NCBI GenBank assembly: GCA_027475525.1
Contig: JAMWFC010000113.1
Coordinates: 2,282,001-2,346,000, forward strand
Source: Macrolepiota albuminosa
Lineage: Eukaryota; Basidiomycota; Agaricomycetes; Agaricales; Agaricaceae
Reading direction: 5' to 3'
Length of the DNA stretch: 64,000 nt
In this document: piece after piece, positions 34,277 through 44,782 of the stretch
Layout: every line of letters begins with the position of its first letter
Position numbering within the stretch: position 1 is the stretch's first letter
Notes under the pieces: model-generated
What the model was told of the DNA's origin: nothing
Databases searched by the model: none
The model's input: only the letters and a program-made list of their open reading frames with translations
Made by a program: the position numbers and the translations under genes

Positions 34277-35940
34277 TCAGAGGAGGAGTTTTTCATCGGG
34301 GGACAAGGAGAAGGCAGGGTCCCAGTCGGTTCCATCGGGGGGGTTGCGGGGGTCATGGTCGGTGAAGTACTTGTCTCGGGGGGCACGGCGGATCTGGCTC
34401 AGGGTCCCTTCGTTGTTTAAGATCAGTACGGCATTCAGATGTTCGGGAGGGATCACCACACAATGATTGAACGCATTGCGTTCCGCCTTGAACGACTTCT
34501 TGGGATAGATGTCCGGTCGATGGGTGAGGGCATTGGGTTTAGCTCCGAGTCGTCCTGGGCGGTACTGGATTGTGAAGTCGTATTCCGAGAGAACCTCGGA
34601 CCATTGGGCCTGCCATTGACTAAGTTGCTTGGTCGTGGTGAAGTACTGCAGGTTGTTGTGATCCAAGTAGACCTGGATCTGGTGCCGGGCTCCCTTGAGG
34701 TAGGCTCGCCATTGTTTGAAGGCTTTGACAATGGCGAGGAGCTCCTTGTTGTAGATGTCGTAGTTGAGCTTGGCGTCAATCATGGACCGGGTGTAGAAGG
34801 CGACTGGCTGGGGCTCCCCGCCGTCAGGTCCCATCTGCGAGAGAATCCTGGCGATGGTGTAGTCGGAGGCGTCACATTCCAGGATAATCGGGAGGGCTGG
34901 GTCGTAGTGCCGGAGTACGGGGGCGGCCGTGAAAGCCTCCTTGAGCAGGTTAAAGACACTCTGGCACTTACTGTCCCAGTTCCAGGCGACGTCCTTTTGT
35001 GTGAGCTGGTTGAGGGGTTTCGTGATACTGGAGTAGTTATCTATGAACCTCCGGTAGAAGTTAGCGAAACTCAAGAAGAATTGTACTTCCTTGACATTCC
35101 GGGGCTGCGGCCAGTTGACGATGGCCTCGACCTTGTGGGGGTCTATGCGGATGCCATTCGGGGATACTATGACGCCGAGATACTCAACCTCTTCCGTGTG
35201 GAATGAACACTTCTCGGGCTTGGCGTGGAGGTTGTGCTCTCGGAGGCGTTCGAGGACTTGCCAGACATGTTTCTCATAGTCCTCCTGCAAGTCGGAATAG
35301 ATGAGGATGTCGTCCAGGTAGACGATCACGAAGACGTTGCTCATGTCGTGGAAGATGTTGTTCATGAAGTATTGGAACGTGGCGGGAGAGTTAGTCATTC
35401 TGAAAGGCATCACAAGGTACTCAAACAGACCATACCACATGCGGAACGTGGTTTTCTACTCATGTCCCGGGGCGATGCGGACATTGTTGTAACTGGAGCG
35501 GAGGTCGATCTTTGTGTAAACCTTGGCACTGCGGAGTCGATCAACCAGATCGCCAATGAGCGGGAGCGGGTAGCGGTTCTTCTTGGTGATCTTATTGAGT
35601 CTCTGGTAGTTGACACAAAGTCAGAGCGAGCCGTCCTTCTTCTTGGCGAATAGAACCGGGGCTCCGGCGGCAGAGGTGGAGGGTCAGATGAATCCCTTAC
35701 CGAGCATTTTGTCGAAGTAGTCCTTGAGGGCCCGGAGTTCGACCTCCAACATGTTGTACACCTTGCCGAAAGGGGGGGCAGCTCCTTCCTCGAGGTCGAT
35801 GGTGTGGTCATAGGGGCGGTGAGGGGGAATCTCCTTGGCGTCTCTTTCGGAGAATATGTCAGCGAACTCGTGATACTCTGGGGGAACTACTTCTCGGAGG
35901 ATTTGCTCCTCGGTTTTCTTTTCCGGGGGAATAGCGTCTC
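34277..35940 (-). pseudogene. Element Y reverse transcriptase and RNase H
   Basis: RT catalytic box VYLDDILIYS is intact near 35310. The fingers region ([20 protein letters not shown]) is upstream, with stops at 35684-35686 (TGA where element Z has CGA), near 35620 and near 35460. The part from 35440 to 34277 is open for 387 codons through RNase H (ECDASDY, NYDIYNKELLAI, DHNNLQYF). A CDS of this length in a decayed element points to modest age. Confidence 0.85.
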
Positions 35941-36333
35941 CTCATAGATGTTCTTCCGGGAGAGAAGACGAGGTGTGCAGCTGAAACGTGGGAGTTCCAT
36001 CCTTCATGAGGCAGGTGAAGGGGGCGGCCCCAATGATCCTAATGTCGAGTGCGTTTGGGTCGATCGGAGTCGCAGATGCATTGGTCGGAGCGGGTGTGAC
36101 GCGTGTCTGAGACCAGCCGGGGTAGTTCAGCCCTTTGTACTTGTTCCAAGGAATGTTTGGGGGTTGATCAGGGGCCTTGCGGTCTCAGACGGGCGTGGGG
36201 GGCACGGTAGTTGTCCTGGAGGTGTCGGGCGTTGGATCATTTCCTAGGGCCTGGAGGTGCATGGCAGTCGAGGGGTGGTCTTTGGGTCCTGGGAAGGTCA
36301 TGGTGAGCGTCCTCCAATCAATGTCGGGGTTCG

Positions 36334-36487
36334 TGTCGCGCAGCCAGGGTAGTCCCAGCACCATCGGGGTCGATTTGTGAAGTCGCGTGACCAGGAAGTC
36401 GGAGGTGAACTGTCGCGCAGCCAGGGTAGTCCCAGCACCATCGGGGTCGATTTGTGAAGTCGCGTGACCAGGAAGTCGGAGGTGAAC
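36334..36487. repeat. 77-bp exact tandem duplication in Y protease
   Basis: Copies start at 36334 and 36411. Element Z has one copy in the homologous place. Confidence 0.92.
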
Positions 36488-36843
36488 TGGTAGTTGTTGT
36501 CCAGGGTCACGCGTCCCAAATGAGACCTCTGGATGGGGCCGGAGGAGGAGGGGGTGCCGTCAAGGCGTTGCAGGTGGAGGGGCTGGTCAAGGAAGTCGTG
36601 GGGGAGGTCAAGGGCGTCGCTGATGAAAACTCCGGTCGCTCTGCTGTCAATGAGGGCCGATATTGGTCCCGGGGCGCCATCCAGCCTGGCATTGATGACA
36701 AAGGATCAGGACGAGCGGGACTGGAGTCCGGGGGGTGGTGGGGGGCCGTCCTTTGGGGTAGGATTTGGAGTGTGGGGGATGTTGAAGGAGAGTTGCTGGT
36801 CGTCGGGCGTCGGGTCCTGGGTCAGGCGAAGGGTAAGATGTCG

Positions 36844-36997
36844 CCAATCGATGCGGGGGTTGGTGTCTTGGAGCCACGGGAGTCCTAGGACCAGGAGTGT
36901 GGAAGGGTGGAGTTTGGTTACCAATCGATGCGGGGGTTGGTGTCTTGGAGCCACGGGAGTCCTAGGACCAGGAGTGTGGAAGGGTGGAGTTTGGTTA
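36844..36997. repeat. 77-bp exact tandem duplication in Y protease
   Basis: Copies start at 36844 and 36921. Element Z again has one copy. Confidence 0.92.
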
Positions 36998-37372
36998 TCA
37001 ACATCCGGAGGGTGTGAGTCTGTCCGTTGGCGAAGGTAACGGGCATATGCATGAAGTGAGTGATGTCCCCTGCCGTAGAGGCGTCTCCGTCGAAGAGGCA
37101 GAGCCATACCGGGACCAGGAGTCGCTGAGCGGGTTCCAGGATGAAGGTAGACCATGCTTCGTCGATGAAGTTGTCAGTGGCGCCACTGTCGACGAGGGTG
37201 TCGAGGGGGGTTCTGGAGGGGGTGAGGTGGGTTTTGAGGAGAAGAGAGTGTGAGGAGTAGGAGGATAGGTAAGCCGTGAGGGTGTCCTGTATGAGTGTCG
37301 TGGAGCGAAGATGTGAGACCGGGGTGGAGAAGACGTCGGGGTTGATTCCGCAATTTAGGGCGTCTTCTGGGT

Positions 37373-40060
37373 CTAAATTGCCGGGTCGTTTTCCGAATAC
37401 TCGTAAGTGGCGTCCTCCTCTTTGAAAGTCCAGGTGGCACGTCCCATGACCTGTTGTTGGGGGCACTCAGAGATGAAGTGGTCTTTCTCACCGCAGAGTA
37501 TGCAGACACCCTCCCTTCTCTGTCGTTCCTGCACATCCGTCGGGACCTCAACCCAGGGTTGCCTCTTTTTTGAGAGCTGGTTGGCCTGGAGGGCCTCTTC
37601 ATCCCGTTCATTGGTGAAGTCAGGATCTTCAGAGTCTTCCAGGGGTTCCTCGGGGTTTGGCGTGTTGCCCGGGCCATTGGCGGCCACGGCGGCGTTGAGT
37701 TGGGCCTGGGGGCAGGCGCCGCTGCCGGGGTCAGTATTGGGCAGACCGCGACTCACCGGGGGTCGGCCGCCAAGGAATGCGGGAGGACCAGGGTTTCGGA
37801 TTTGGGGGTTGGGGGTTTCGCCGGAGGGCCATGGTGGTCCTCCCCTAGAGTTCCAGAGGGGTCGGGAGTTCGAGTACTCGCTGCGGTCTTCCCAGTAGCA
37901 TTGGTCAATCTGCATGACGAGGGCCTTGTATCCGTCGTAGGAGGGTTATTTTGGGGCGAGTCGGAGGACGTCCTTGATGCGTTGTGGCAGGGCGCGGTGG
38001 AGGGCGCTGTAGTTCCAACCTGTCTTGTAAGCTTCCTTCTCAAAATGTACGATGAAGGTGGTGAAACGCTCTTCAGGGCGCATCCGGAGGTTGAAAAGGT
38101 TGTCCTTGGCTTTGGCCATGGTGTCGTAGATTCTGAATTTCCTGGAGAACTCGTCGACAAAGACTTGCTAGCAAGAGAGTGCTGGGTTGTTGGGGTCGAA
38201 CTGGATAAGGGCCGTGTAGTGGTCAAAGGCGATCCCCTGGAGGTACGATGTGGCAAAGGCCACCTGGGAGCTGTCAACCTGAAATGTGAGCGGCTTCGCC
38301 TAAAACGTGTTAAGACATTGGGTGAGGAATGTACGCCATTTTCAGGGGTCCCAGCCCGTGAACGCATCGGGTTTCTGAATGTCCAGACGTCCTTCGTGGG
38401 CGAGGGCGTCACAAGCGTCGTCTGGTCCGGCAGTGTTGCGGGGGGGGCCGGCATTGTAGTAGTAGTAGTAATGATTACCCCCCCCTCTCCTTGTGGGAGA
38501 AAAGCACCGAGGGCGGGACCCCACCCGCCTGGAGGGCCTCCTCCGGGTGGCTCACCTGGGGGTCCGTTGTCCCAGGGGGGTTTGTTCCTGCCAGAAGGAG
38601 GCCCAGGTCTCCACGCAGGGGGTGGCGGAGGTAGGGGACCTGGGGGTCGTCCTCGAGGTTCGGCTGGGGGTGGCGGAGGCGGTCGGGGAGGGTTTGGCGG
38701 TGTTGGGTCAGGCAGAGGGGGGCCGGGTGCTGGGTTGGGTGCTGGGTTGCGCAGGGGCATTCAGCCTGGGAGGGTCGTGCTTGCATCAGGGGTCGCGGAG
38801 GGTTCCGTAGATCGAAGTGGGGTGGTGGGTCATGACGGAAACTGGGTTCCGGAGGGACTGGGGCGGACGTGGGGGGCGGTGCCGGGGCGGGCACGGGCGC
38901 AGGACGTTGTTTGTTATTGCCGCGCGTGAGCTCGTCAATGTAGCACAGCGTGTCGTCCGTGCTGAGGGTGTCCGCCCAGGCTCTACCGGGGTTCGCTGGG
39001 GGCGGAGGTCAGGCGTTGTCCATTCACGGGAGCGGTTCCAGGGGTCTTGGGGGTTGTCCCCAGGTCTCGAAGGTACTAGAAACGGAGTTAGCCCTGCGGC
39101 GAGTTGACAAGCCTACCATGTGGGCAGCGGGTTGATCGAAGAGGCCTCCAGTCAGGTTGAGAGACCGCAATATGGCTGAGGCGTTTTATCGCTCTTTCCG
39201 TTGTTGTTGTTCTGGAGTGGGGGCCGCAGGGCTGTCGGGGCTGCCAGGGCCGGCTCTAGGGATTCCCGTCAAACATGAATCAAGCGACCTGAGTCCACGG
39301 GATCGTTGAGGGGTCGAGGGGAGGGGGACACGTGGACTTCGTCGAGCAGCTGCTGCAATTCTTCTTGGAGGATTGTATTGCACCTATACTTTACCATAGT
39401 TTGCTCTGGGAGTTCTCCGTGCGTGAGGCAATCCCCAAATTCGACCAAGCAATGAGCCCATTCCTCCGGAGTGCCTTCGAAGTCGTCGTGCCCGAATTCC
39501 GTGAGCAGTGCCCTTGCCCGTTGCGCAAAGTCCTCCGGCGAGATCCTGAGTGAGCGAAGTACTTCGTCCTGTTGCCGTTCATACTCCTCGAGGCGTCATC
39601 GTCCCATTGGCAAGGGAGAGGTTTGAGCAGGTGGAGCGGCGGCTGAGTAGTGATGAGGGGGGTAGTCGGGGTAGGGGGGTCCTCAGGGTTGGGGAACGGG
39701 GCGCTGGTAGCCATAGTAGGGGGTGGGTGCAAAGGGGCCCTCGCTGGGGGGGACCGGGCGAGGTCCACTGGGTACTGGTGGGGTCTCTGGCAGGCCCCCG
39801 GGGATGCTCCGGTACGAGGGGACCTCCACAGGTCATGCCATGGCTAAGTTGGGTGGAGGGGCCCAGCTGGCTGAGGGCCCCAGATCATAGAGAGATGGGT
39901 TGGTGGCCCAGTGGCGGTGGAGATACGGAGGTTCGTACGGGAGGGGTGGATAGACAGGGTGGGGGGTCTGTGCAGAGTAATGATCGGGTACCGGGCGCCC
40001 ATAGGGGTTGGTCTGGTAGCCCATGGGATAGTAGGTGTGAGTATACGTAGCCATCAAGAA
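37373..40060 (-). pseudogene. Element Y gag with CCHC zinc knuckle
   Basis: Starts with MATYTHTYYP near 40054, about 30 bp inside the 5' LTR. The N-terminal region is Pro/Tyr-rich, followed by a retrotransposon gag core (about 38360-37880) and a zinc knuckle CILCGEKDHFISEC near 37500. Frames are broken in several places. A TGA at 38342-38344 falls at the same codon as the TGA in element Z (61368-61370). Gag would form the particle and bind RNA. Confidence 0.75.
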
Positions 40061-40087
40061 CGGTGTAAGGAGGGAGTCTTGATATTA

Positions 40088-40805
40088 TATCAGGTTCCAC
40101 TGAGTTGGGGGCTCTCCGGGAAAGCAATCGCCCTTACAATGCAGACTTGACCCACGGATACTCGGGTATCTGGAACTCCAGAGCTAGGACTCCGGGATTC
40201 AAGATGTGGACAGGGGTAATCCCAGGAGAGGGGACTTGGTCTGGGGGTTTGGGTGGTGAGTAGCTGGGGAATTCGGGTGGGGGTCGAGTCATGAACCGGA
40301 GGTTCTAAGACGAGACCAAGTTAGTAATTTAAAGTCGTGAAGTGCGTACCAGTCTTAGAGCACGCAATTATCCAAGCGTGCCAGTCAAACGTGCCAGTCA
40401 ATGTGTACCAGTCAAATAAAGGGCACGCAACAATTCAAGTAACCAAGTGAAAACAGTATAAGCAGTGTAATATCAAGACTAACAAATACAACGGGGAACT
40501 ACGCTATAAGTACTACGGGACCAGGTCTCGGGGTTCCAGGAGTCATTGAGTAGCGGGCAGGGACTGTATACCGGGATCACGCATGTGGGGCACGCGATCA
40601 ATTGGTGCGGAGGGAGCTGTGATGCATGATGCGCATGATCCGATCATTGATCGGAGCTGGTGGCGGCTGATGGCGGTCCTTGATGCGCATGATGGCAGTG
40701 TTGGTAGTTGTGATGGCGGGGTGTGTCCTGTGGGGTCAGAGGGAGGGTCCCAGATGGTGTTCTGGGGGTGTCCCGGGGCGGGTCCGGAGGGAAGGGGTCG
40801 TGACA
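40088..40805 (-). repeat. 5' LTR of element Y
   Basis: 718 bp. The inner end is mutated (CCTGATA rather than CCTGACA). Right flank AAGAC is the target duplication. Confidence 0.87.
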
Positions 40806-41312
40806 AAGACCTAGCCATGCCATTTGACTTGGATCAGCTAGCGCAGTACACGCTGATCTTTGGTCATCTTGGGCTAGAGAACACTTATCAGGGCATTGCG
40901 GTGGACCATGCCTACCATATGCACTGGCAAACCCTCTTCAGGTTCGCATTATGTCGAGCTCTCTGTGCTAATAGCGCAGCCAAACCCATATTGTTTGGTG
41001 CATGACCCTTGTCATGGCCTGGCCAGGGCTGTACTGTGAGGTGATTGCCTTATATGATGTCATGTTTCCCAAGCAACTGTTTGAGCCCCAATGTGGGCCA
41101 AAGCTCGAGATTCATCAAGTGCATGTGCCCGACAAGCAGGCATGGAACTTCTCCAATGACAACGTGTTACACATCCTCCTACACAACCAGATTCCGCTGG
41201 ACTGGGTGGACCATGCCTACACTTATGGTGTGGTCTTCCTGGAACAGCAGTTTCACTCCCCAATGATGTCTATGGACATCTTTAAGCAGATTGACAATGA
41301 GCGCATGGAGTG
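40806..41312 (+). pseudogene. A3 ORF3, piece between elements Y and X
   Basis: Continues from 29053: FDLDQLAQYTLIFGHLGLEN, the conserved GIAVDHAY/HWQTLFRFAL segment, a stop near 41003, then WPGLYCEV and WVDHAYTYGVVFLEQQF. It ends at GAGTG where element X entered and continues at 52403. Confidence 0.8.
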
Positions 41313-41503
41313 TGAAACAATGTCAAGTATAAGGTTAGCCTTATGGTCACACCAACAGAACCAGATCGATATTCGATTCTAGTACTACGAGTATGACAGT
41401 AAAATTGGCTGCCTTATGTAAGGCAGCCAGCATGTATGTAGAGTAATAATAATTAACTAATATAAGTGTATATTAATTAATTAACTAAGTATAATCTGTT
41501 ACA
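41313..41503 (-). repeat. 3' LTR of element X
   Basis: 191 bp, TGTAACAG...TTTCA on the minus strand. It includes a perfect 10-bp hairpin with TG loop, GGCTGCCTTA/TAAGGCAGCC (41407-41428), and an AT-rich TTAATTAATTAA stretch. Confidence 0.92.
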
Positions 41504-41941
41504 TGCCCCCCTTTGAGACTGGTAGCCAGTCTCGATGTAAGGAGGGACACGTTTTTGTCCGGGTCACTAATTAAGTCAATGTGGAGGAGCTCTGGTCCTC
41601 CACGGCTCAAAAATGTCCAAGTCATCTGTCAAAAAATACAACGCCGACGTTAACCGACAGTATGAATTGAAAAGGAGATGAGCCGCCTACGAAATTTACG
41701 CAGACGGCGGACGCGACAACTCGCAAGCCGTATCAATCCTCATCTCAGTGTCGACGTTAACCGAGGAGGATGAGGCGACGGGACCCGACGATGTTGAGGC
41801 TGTAGGAGCCTGAACTGACGTGGAGGGGTGTGACGGAGAGGGGAGATAGGGCCCGTGTCGAGAGCGGCGTTGCCATAAGTCTCGACAGTTGGGGTTCATC
41901 CCCACCGGATAATATAGTCCACTTTCAAGGTACTCATGACC
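41504..41941 (-). other. Element X 3' non-coding region with polypurine tract and hairpin
   Basis: Polypurine tract next to the LTR, then an 8-bp stem with 3-nt loop (GAGACTGG/CCAGTCTC, 41515-41533). No gene seen in the remaining 400 bp. Confidence 0.6.
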
Positions 41942-44551
41942 TTAATCGGATTCGCGGGCAAGCAGTGCGTGGAGACGAATCATATCATTGTCCGTGGGCA
42001 ATCGCCAATCGTCCCACCGTGTGATGGCTGCAGGCTCTCCATAGAGGTCTAGTCGACGATGACGTTCATCGTTGACCTCACGGAACTGGTCAATGGAGGC
42101 TGTGGCCGCAAGGAACTGGTTTTCGAGGTAGACCACGCCGAAGGTATAGGCGTGGTCCACCCACTTGATAGGTACGCGGTTGGCTATTATAGCCCGTAGC
42201 ACGTCAGCATCGGTGATGTTGATGGCATTAGCCACGTCGAAGTACGGGGGTCGGAACTGGACATCAGTCCAGCTCATGGGTACGAATGGGTTGCTGGGGT
42301 TGGCGGCGTCGTAATCTGCGACCGCCTCACGATACAGCCCAGGACGCGCGAGAATCAAGGCTAACAGCCTTGCAAAGCGTCCCCGAGCTCTTCCCGAAGG
42401 GGACAGTCCACGCGTCAGGGCATGGCCCAGCAGAGTACGCCAGTGAATGCGGTAAGCCCGATCCACTGCAATGCCGTATACCGAATTCATCATCCCTGGT
42501 CGACAGAAGTAGAGAACGTTCTGCGCCAGCTTGTCCAGATCGAAGGTGAAACGTACACCTTCGGAATCAAACCCAGAAAGCGTAAAAAACGGTCTTCCGG
42601 CTCGGTCCTTCCATCGCAGGTACCCGTCTGGGGTCGGCATGACCGCGATGTTCATGTGGTGGGATGATAGATCCAGAGGGGGCGAAATGTGCTCGTACTC
42701 TGGTGAACACACCAGAGTCATCGTCCTATCCCTCACCGATGTATAGTAGTTAATACTGATGCGCTGAAACTCGCGCAACAGATAATAGGCCTCAGTGCGC
42801 AAAGACACTGACGTAAACTTGTTCTGCGAAAGCTCATAAAGCTTTCGCAACTGCTGGGGATTCATCGGGAATCCCCTCGGTACCACTCGATTCAACTCCT
42901 TCGAGGTATGGTAATACCTCTCTCCCTTTTCCTCCTCGTGCGCCTTCGCGGCCAAGGCTTCGTCGCTCACAAATACTGTATTGGTGAGCCGGGAGTAATA
43001 GAAATGGCGGTCGAGTGCCCCGCCGTAGAACCAGTTGGACCGCTCCACCAGCGTCCCGCTGACAAACACCCCGAGGCCATCAGGAATACGGCCTGTGGCC
43101 TGCTCCTCCCGGTCTTTATCGACCTTTGCCTGCCGGGCGGCCTCGTGCTTTCTCCGAGCCTCCTTCTTGCGTTTCTTGTCTAAACGCACTCGGCGTTTAG
43201 CGGGGGTTTCTCCTTCCGAGGGGGTCTCATCTGATGACTCCCCATAATCACTCCTGTCGCTCGGTTCATTCAGACCGAGCGCAGCCAACGTTAAGAGTCG
43301 CCCTTCGACCTCGGCGTCCGTCCTCGTGTCCTTTATGGGAACTGCGGACGCATACGCCCTCAGTGGTGCCTCGAACTGCACCACTGCTCCAAACCACATC
43401 ACAACTCTGTCTGCTCCTTGTGGAACATCTGCTCCAAACTCCACTTCCGACAGGACTACCTCATCCTGCCGCTTCGCCTCTGACTGCTGGGAGGGCGCAT
43501 GTGTTGACGAGGACAGTCCTCGTAAACTGTTGTCAACCTCCACAAGCTCGTCATGTAACTCGGCCGGGCTCGGAGTGAGCTCTCCCAATTCCCGCACCTC
43601 AACTTCCGTTCCTGCATCTTGTGCTCTGAGGCGTTTTGCCTCAGGTTGCTCCAACGACGACAACGGACGCTTCTTCATAGCGTTCGTAAATGTCTTAATA
43701 GTATTGTCGTTACGCTGCTGCAGCATAACGATCTCATTGAGCAGGCCCGTAATCACCACCTGAGCCACCGGATCCGCCAAAAATGCGGACTCCGGTGGTA
43801 CTCGCTGGCCGGCAGATATGAGGCGTCTCCAGACTGCCTCTGCCTGAGGGTCCAACACCTCCGACGGCGTTCCGATCTCTTTTCCTTTTCCTTTCTCCGC
43901 GTATGAGAAGCGCCGCGGAGATGGTGCACGACGGGGTGACGGAGAGGCCCGTCGAGGCGGTGTTTGAGGTCGGGGTTGACCTCGATTTTGCGTCCTTGCT
44001 GCCGGCTCATCCCGTCTGCGCCCAACCATTTCCCGAGGCCCGCCTCCTCGTGCCCCGGTACTCCTCGGAGGCGATCGCCTCCGGTCTCTTCTATACGTCT
44101 CTTGCGGGGGCGGCGTCCTTTCTCGCTGTCGTCGAGGTTGCACCACCTCGCCCTTTACTTGCTGTTGACGCCCCGCGTCATCGTCCACGTCCATGGGTGC
44201 TACCTGTGGCGCAGTTAGTGCTTTCTCATCCGAAAGGAGTGTACTTGCACTCTGGGTCTGCGTCTGCTGCATCGGCATTGGCATTCCCCACATAACCTGT
44301 CCTCCCATCTGCTGTCCAGGACCAGCTGGTCCTGGGAAATACGGCATCTGGAAGAACGGCGGGTAAAACTGCGGAGGTTGTCCAAATTGGGCTGGGTTCT
44401 GCCCAAACTGGGACACCACTGGATACGACGCCACAGTCGGCGTCGTTACAGGCTGCTGAATGTTTTGCTGGGGGCGATCCCCCCCTCCTCCAGAACCCTG
44501 TGGGTTCTGAGGCTGCTGCTCACTGGCCGTACGCTGGTAAGGGTACGACAT
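41942..44551 (-). CDS. Element X ORF3, 869-residue third gene
   Basis: Uninterrupted, begins 231 bp after the integrase stop on the same strand. The N-terminal ~130 residues are Gln/Pro/Gly/Met-rich and disordered. A basic Arg/Pro-rich region follows (about 140-240), then a helical part, an acidic and KR-rich segment (RRVRLDKKRKKEARRKHEAA, about 480), and a conserved C-terminal half with GRIPDGLGV, FDLDKLAQ, GIAVDRAYRIHWRTLLGHAL, ARPGLYREAVADYDA and WVDHAYTFGVVYLENQF. A1 and A3 have homologues in the same place. No domain recognised, no membrane segment. Purifying constraint across three copies suggests a real protein. It could be a nucleic-acid-binding or structural protein of the element. 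Confidence 0.88.
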   Translation of the reverse strand: MSYPYQRTASEQQPQNPQGSGGGGDRPQQNIQQPVTTPTVASYPVVSQFGQNPAQFGQPPQFYPPFFQMPYFPGPAGPGQQMGGQVMWGMPMPMQQTQTQSASTLLSDEKALTAPQVAPMDVDDDAGRQQQVKGEVVQPRRQRERTPPPQETYRRDRRRSPPRSTGARGGGPREMVGRRRDEPAARTQNRGQPRPQTPPRRASPSPRRAPSPRRFSYAEKGKGKEIGTPSEVLDPQAEAVWRRLISAGQRVPPESAFLADPVAQVVITGLLNEIVMLQQRNDNTIKTFTNAMKKRPLSSLEQPEAKRLRAQDAGTEVEVRELGELTPSPAELHDELVEVDNSLRGLSSSTHAPSQQSEAKRQDEVVLSEVEFGADVPQGADRVVMWFGAVVQFEAPLRAYASAVPIKDTRTDAEVEGRLLTLAALGLNEPSDRSDYGESSDETPSEGETPAKRRVRLDKKRKKEARRKHEAARQAKVDKDREEQATGRIPDGLGVFVSGTLVERSNWFYGGALDRHFYYSRLTNTVFVSDEALAAKAHEEEKGERYYHTSKELNRVVPRGFPMNPQQLRKLYELSQNKFTSVSLRTEAYYLLREFQRISINYYTSVRDRTMTLVCSPEYEHISPPLDLSSHHMNIAVMPTPDGYLRWKDRAGRPFFTLSGFDSEGVRFTFDLDKLAQNVLYFCRPGMMNSVYGIAVDRAYRIHWRTLLGHALTRGLSPSGRARGRFARLLALILARPGLYREAVADYDAANPSNPFVPMSWTDVQFRPPYFDVANAINITDADVLRAIIANRVPIKWVDHAYTFGVVYLENQFLAATASIDQFREVNDERHRRLDLYGEPAAITRWDDWRLPTDNDMIRLHALLARESD

Positions 44552-44782
44552 GGTATCACAAAAAACATCGACGTGTCAGTGGAAAAAAACACATTAAATT
44601 CCCCATCATCAGGTTACATAACCTGATCCGACCCTCTCCTCCGCATCATGATCCGCGTTATCTCATCAGATAGATCAACTTCCATCTTATCTATCTGGAC
44701 AACTTGTGATCCGATCAGGATCAGATACTCGGTCGATCCAAGATCTGACTGATCCGGCCTTCATCTTATCACTGCCATCAAT

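Larger units (their letters stand above)
36280..37466 (-). pseudogene. Element Y tandem retropepsin domains
   Basis: Two aspartic-protease modules in one frame, best read from element Z: VDSGATDNFI...VLGLPWLQDTNPRIDW, then a second DSGAT module ending VLGLPWLRD. The region holds 77-bp duplications starting at 36334 and 36844, which break the frame. The protease frame overlaps the end of gag by at least 94 nt (37373-37466). Confidence 0.75.
29054..40805 (-). mobile_element. Complete Ty3 chromovirus Y with convergent extra gene B
   Basis: LTRs at 40088-40805 (5') and 29054-29792 (3'), target duplication AAGAC at 29049-29053 and 40806-40810. Read on the minus strand: gag with a CCHC knuckle, two retropepsin domains, RT, RNase H, integrase, chromodomain, then a 3.2 kb segment holding gene B on the opposite strand, and a polypurine tract (29793-29804) next to the 3' LTR. 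Pol has several stops. The CGA of element Z at 63961-63963 is TGA in Y (35684-35686). Inserted in A3 ORF3. Confidence 0.9.

Noticed and set aside
34439..39600. Long plus-strand frames across element Y
   Set aside because: They are antisense shadows of the GC-rich gag-pol genes, without splice logic or domains.
41942..44551. ORF3 as an envelope gene
   Set aside because: Position after pol suggests it, but there is no signal peptide, membrane segment or glycoprotein-like cysteine pattern.
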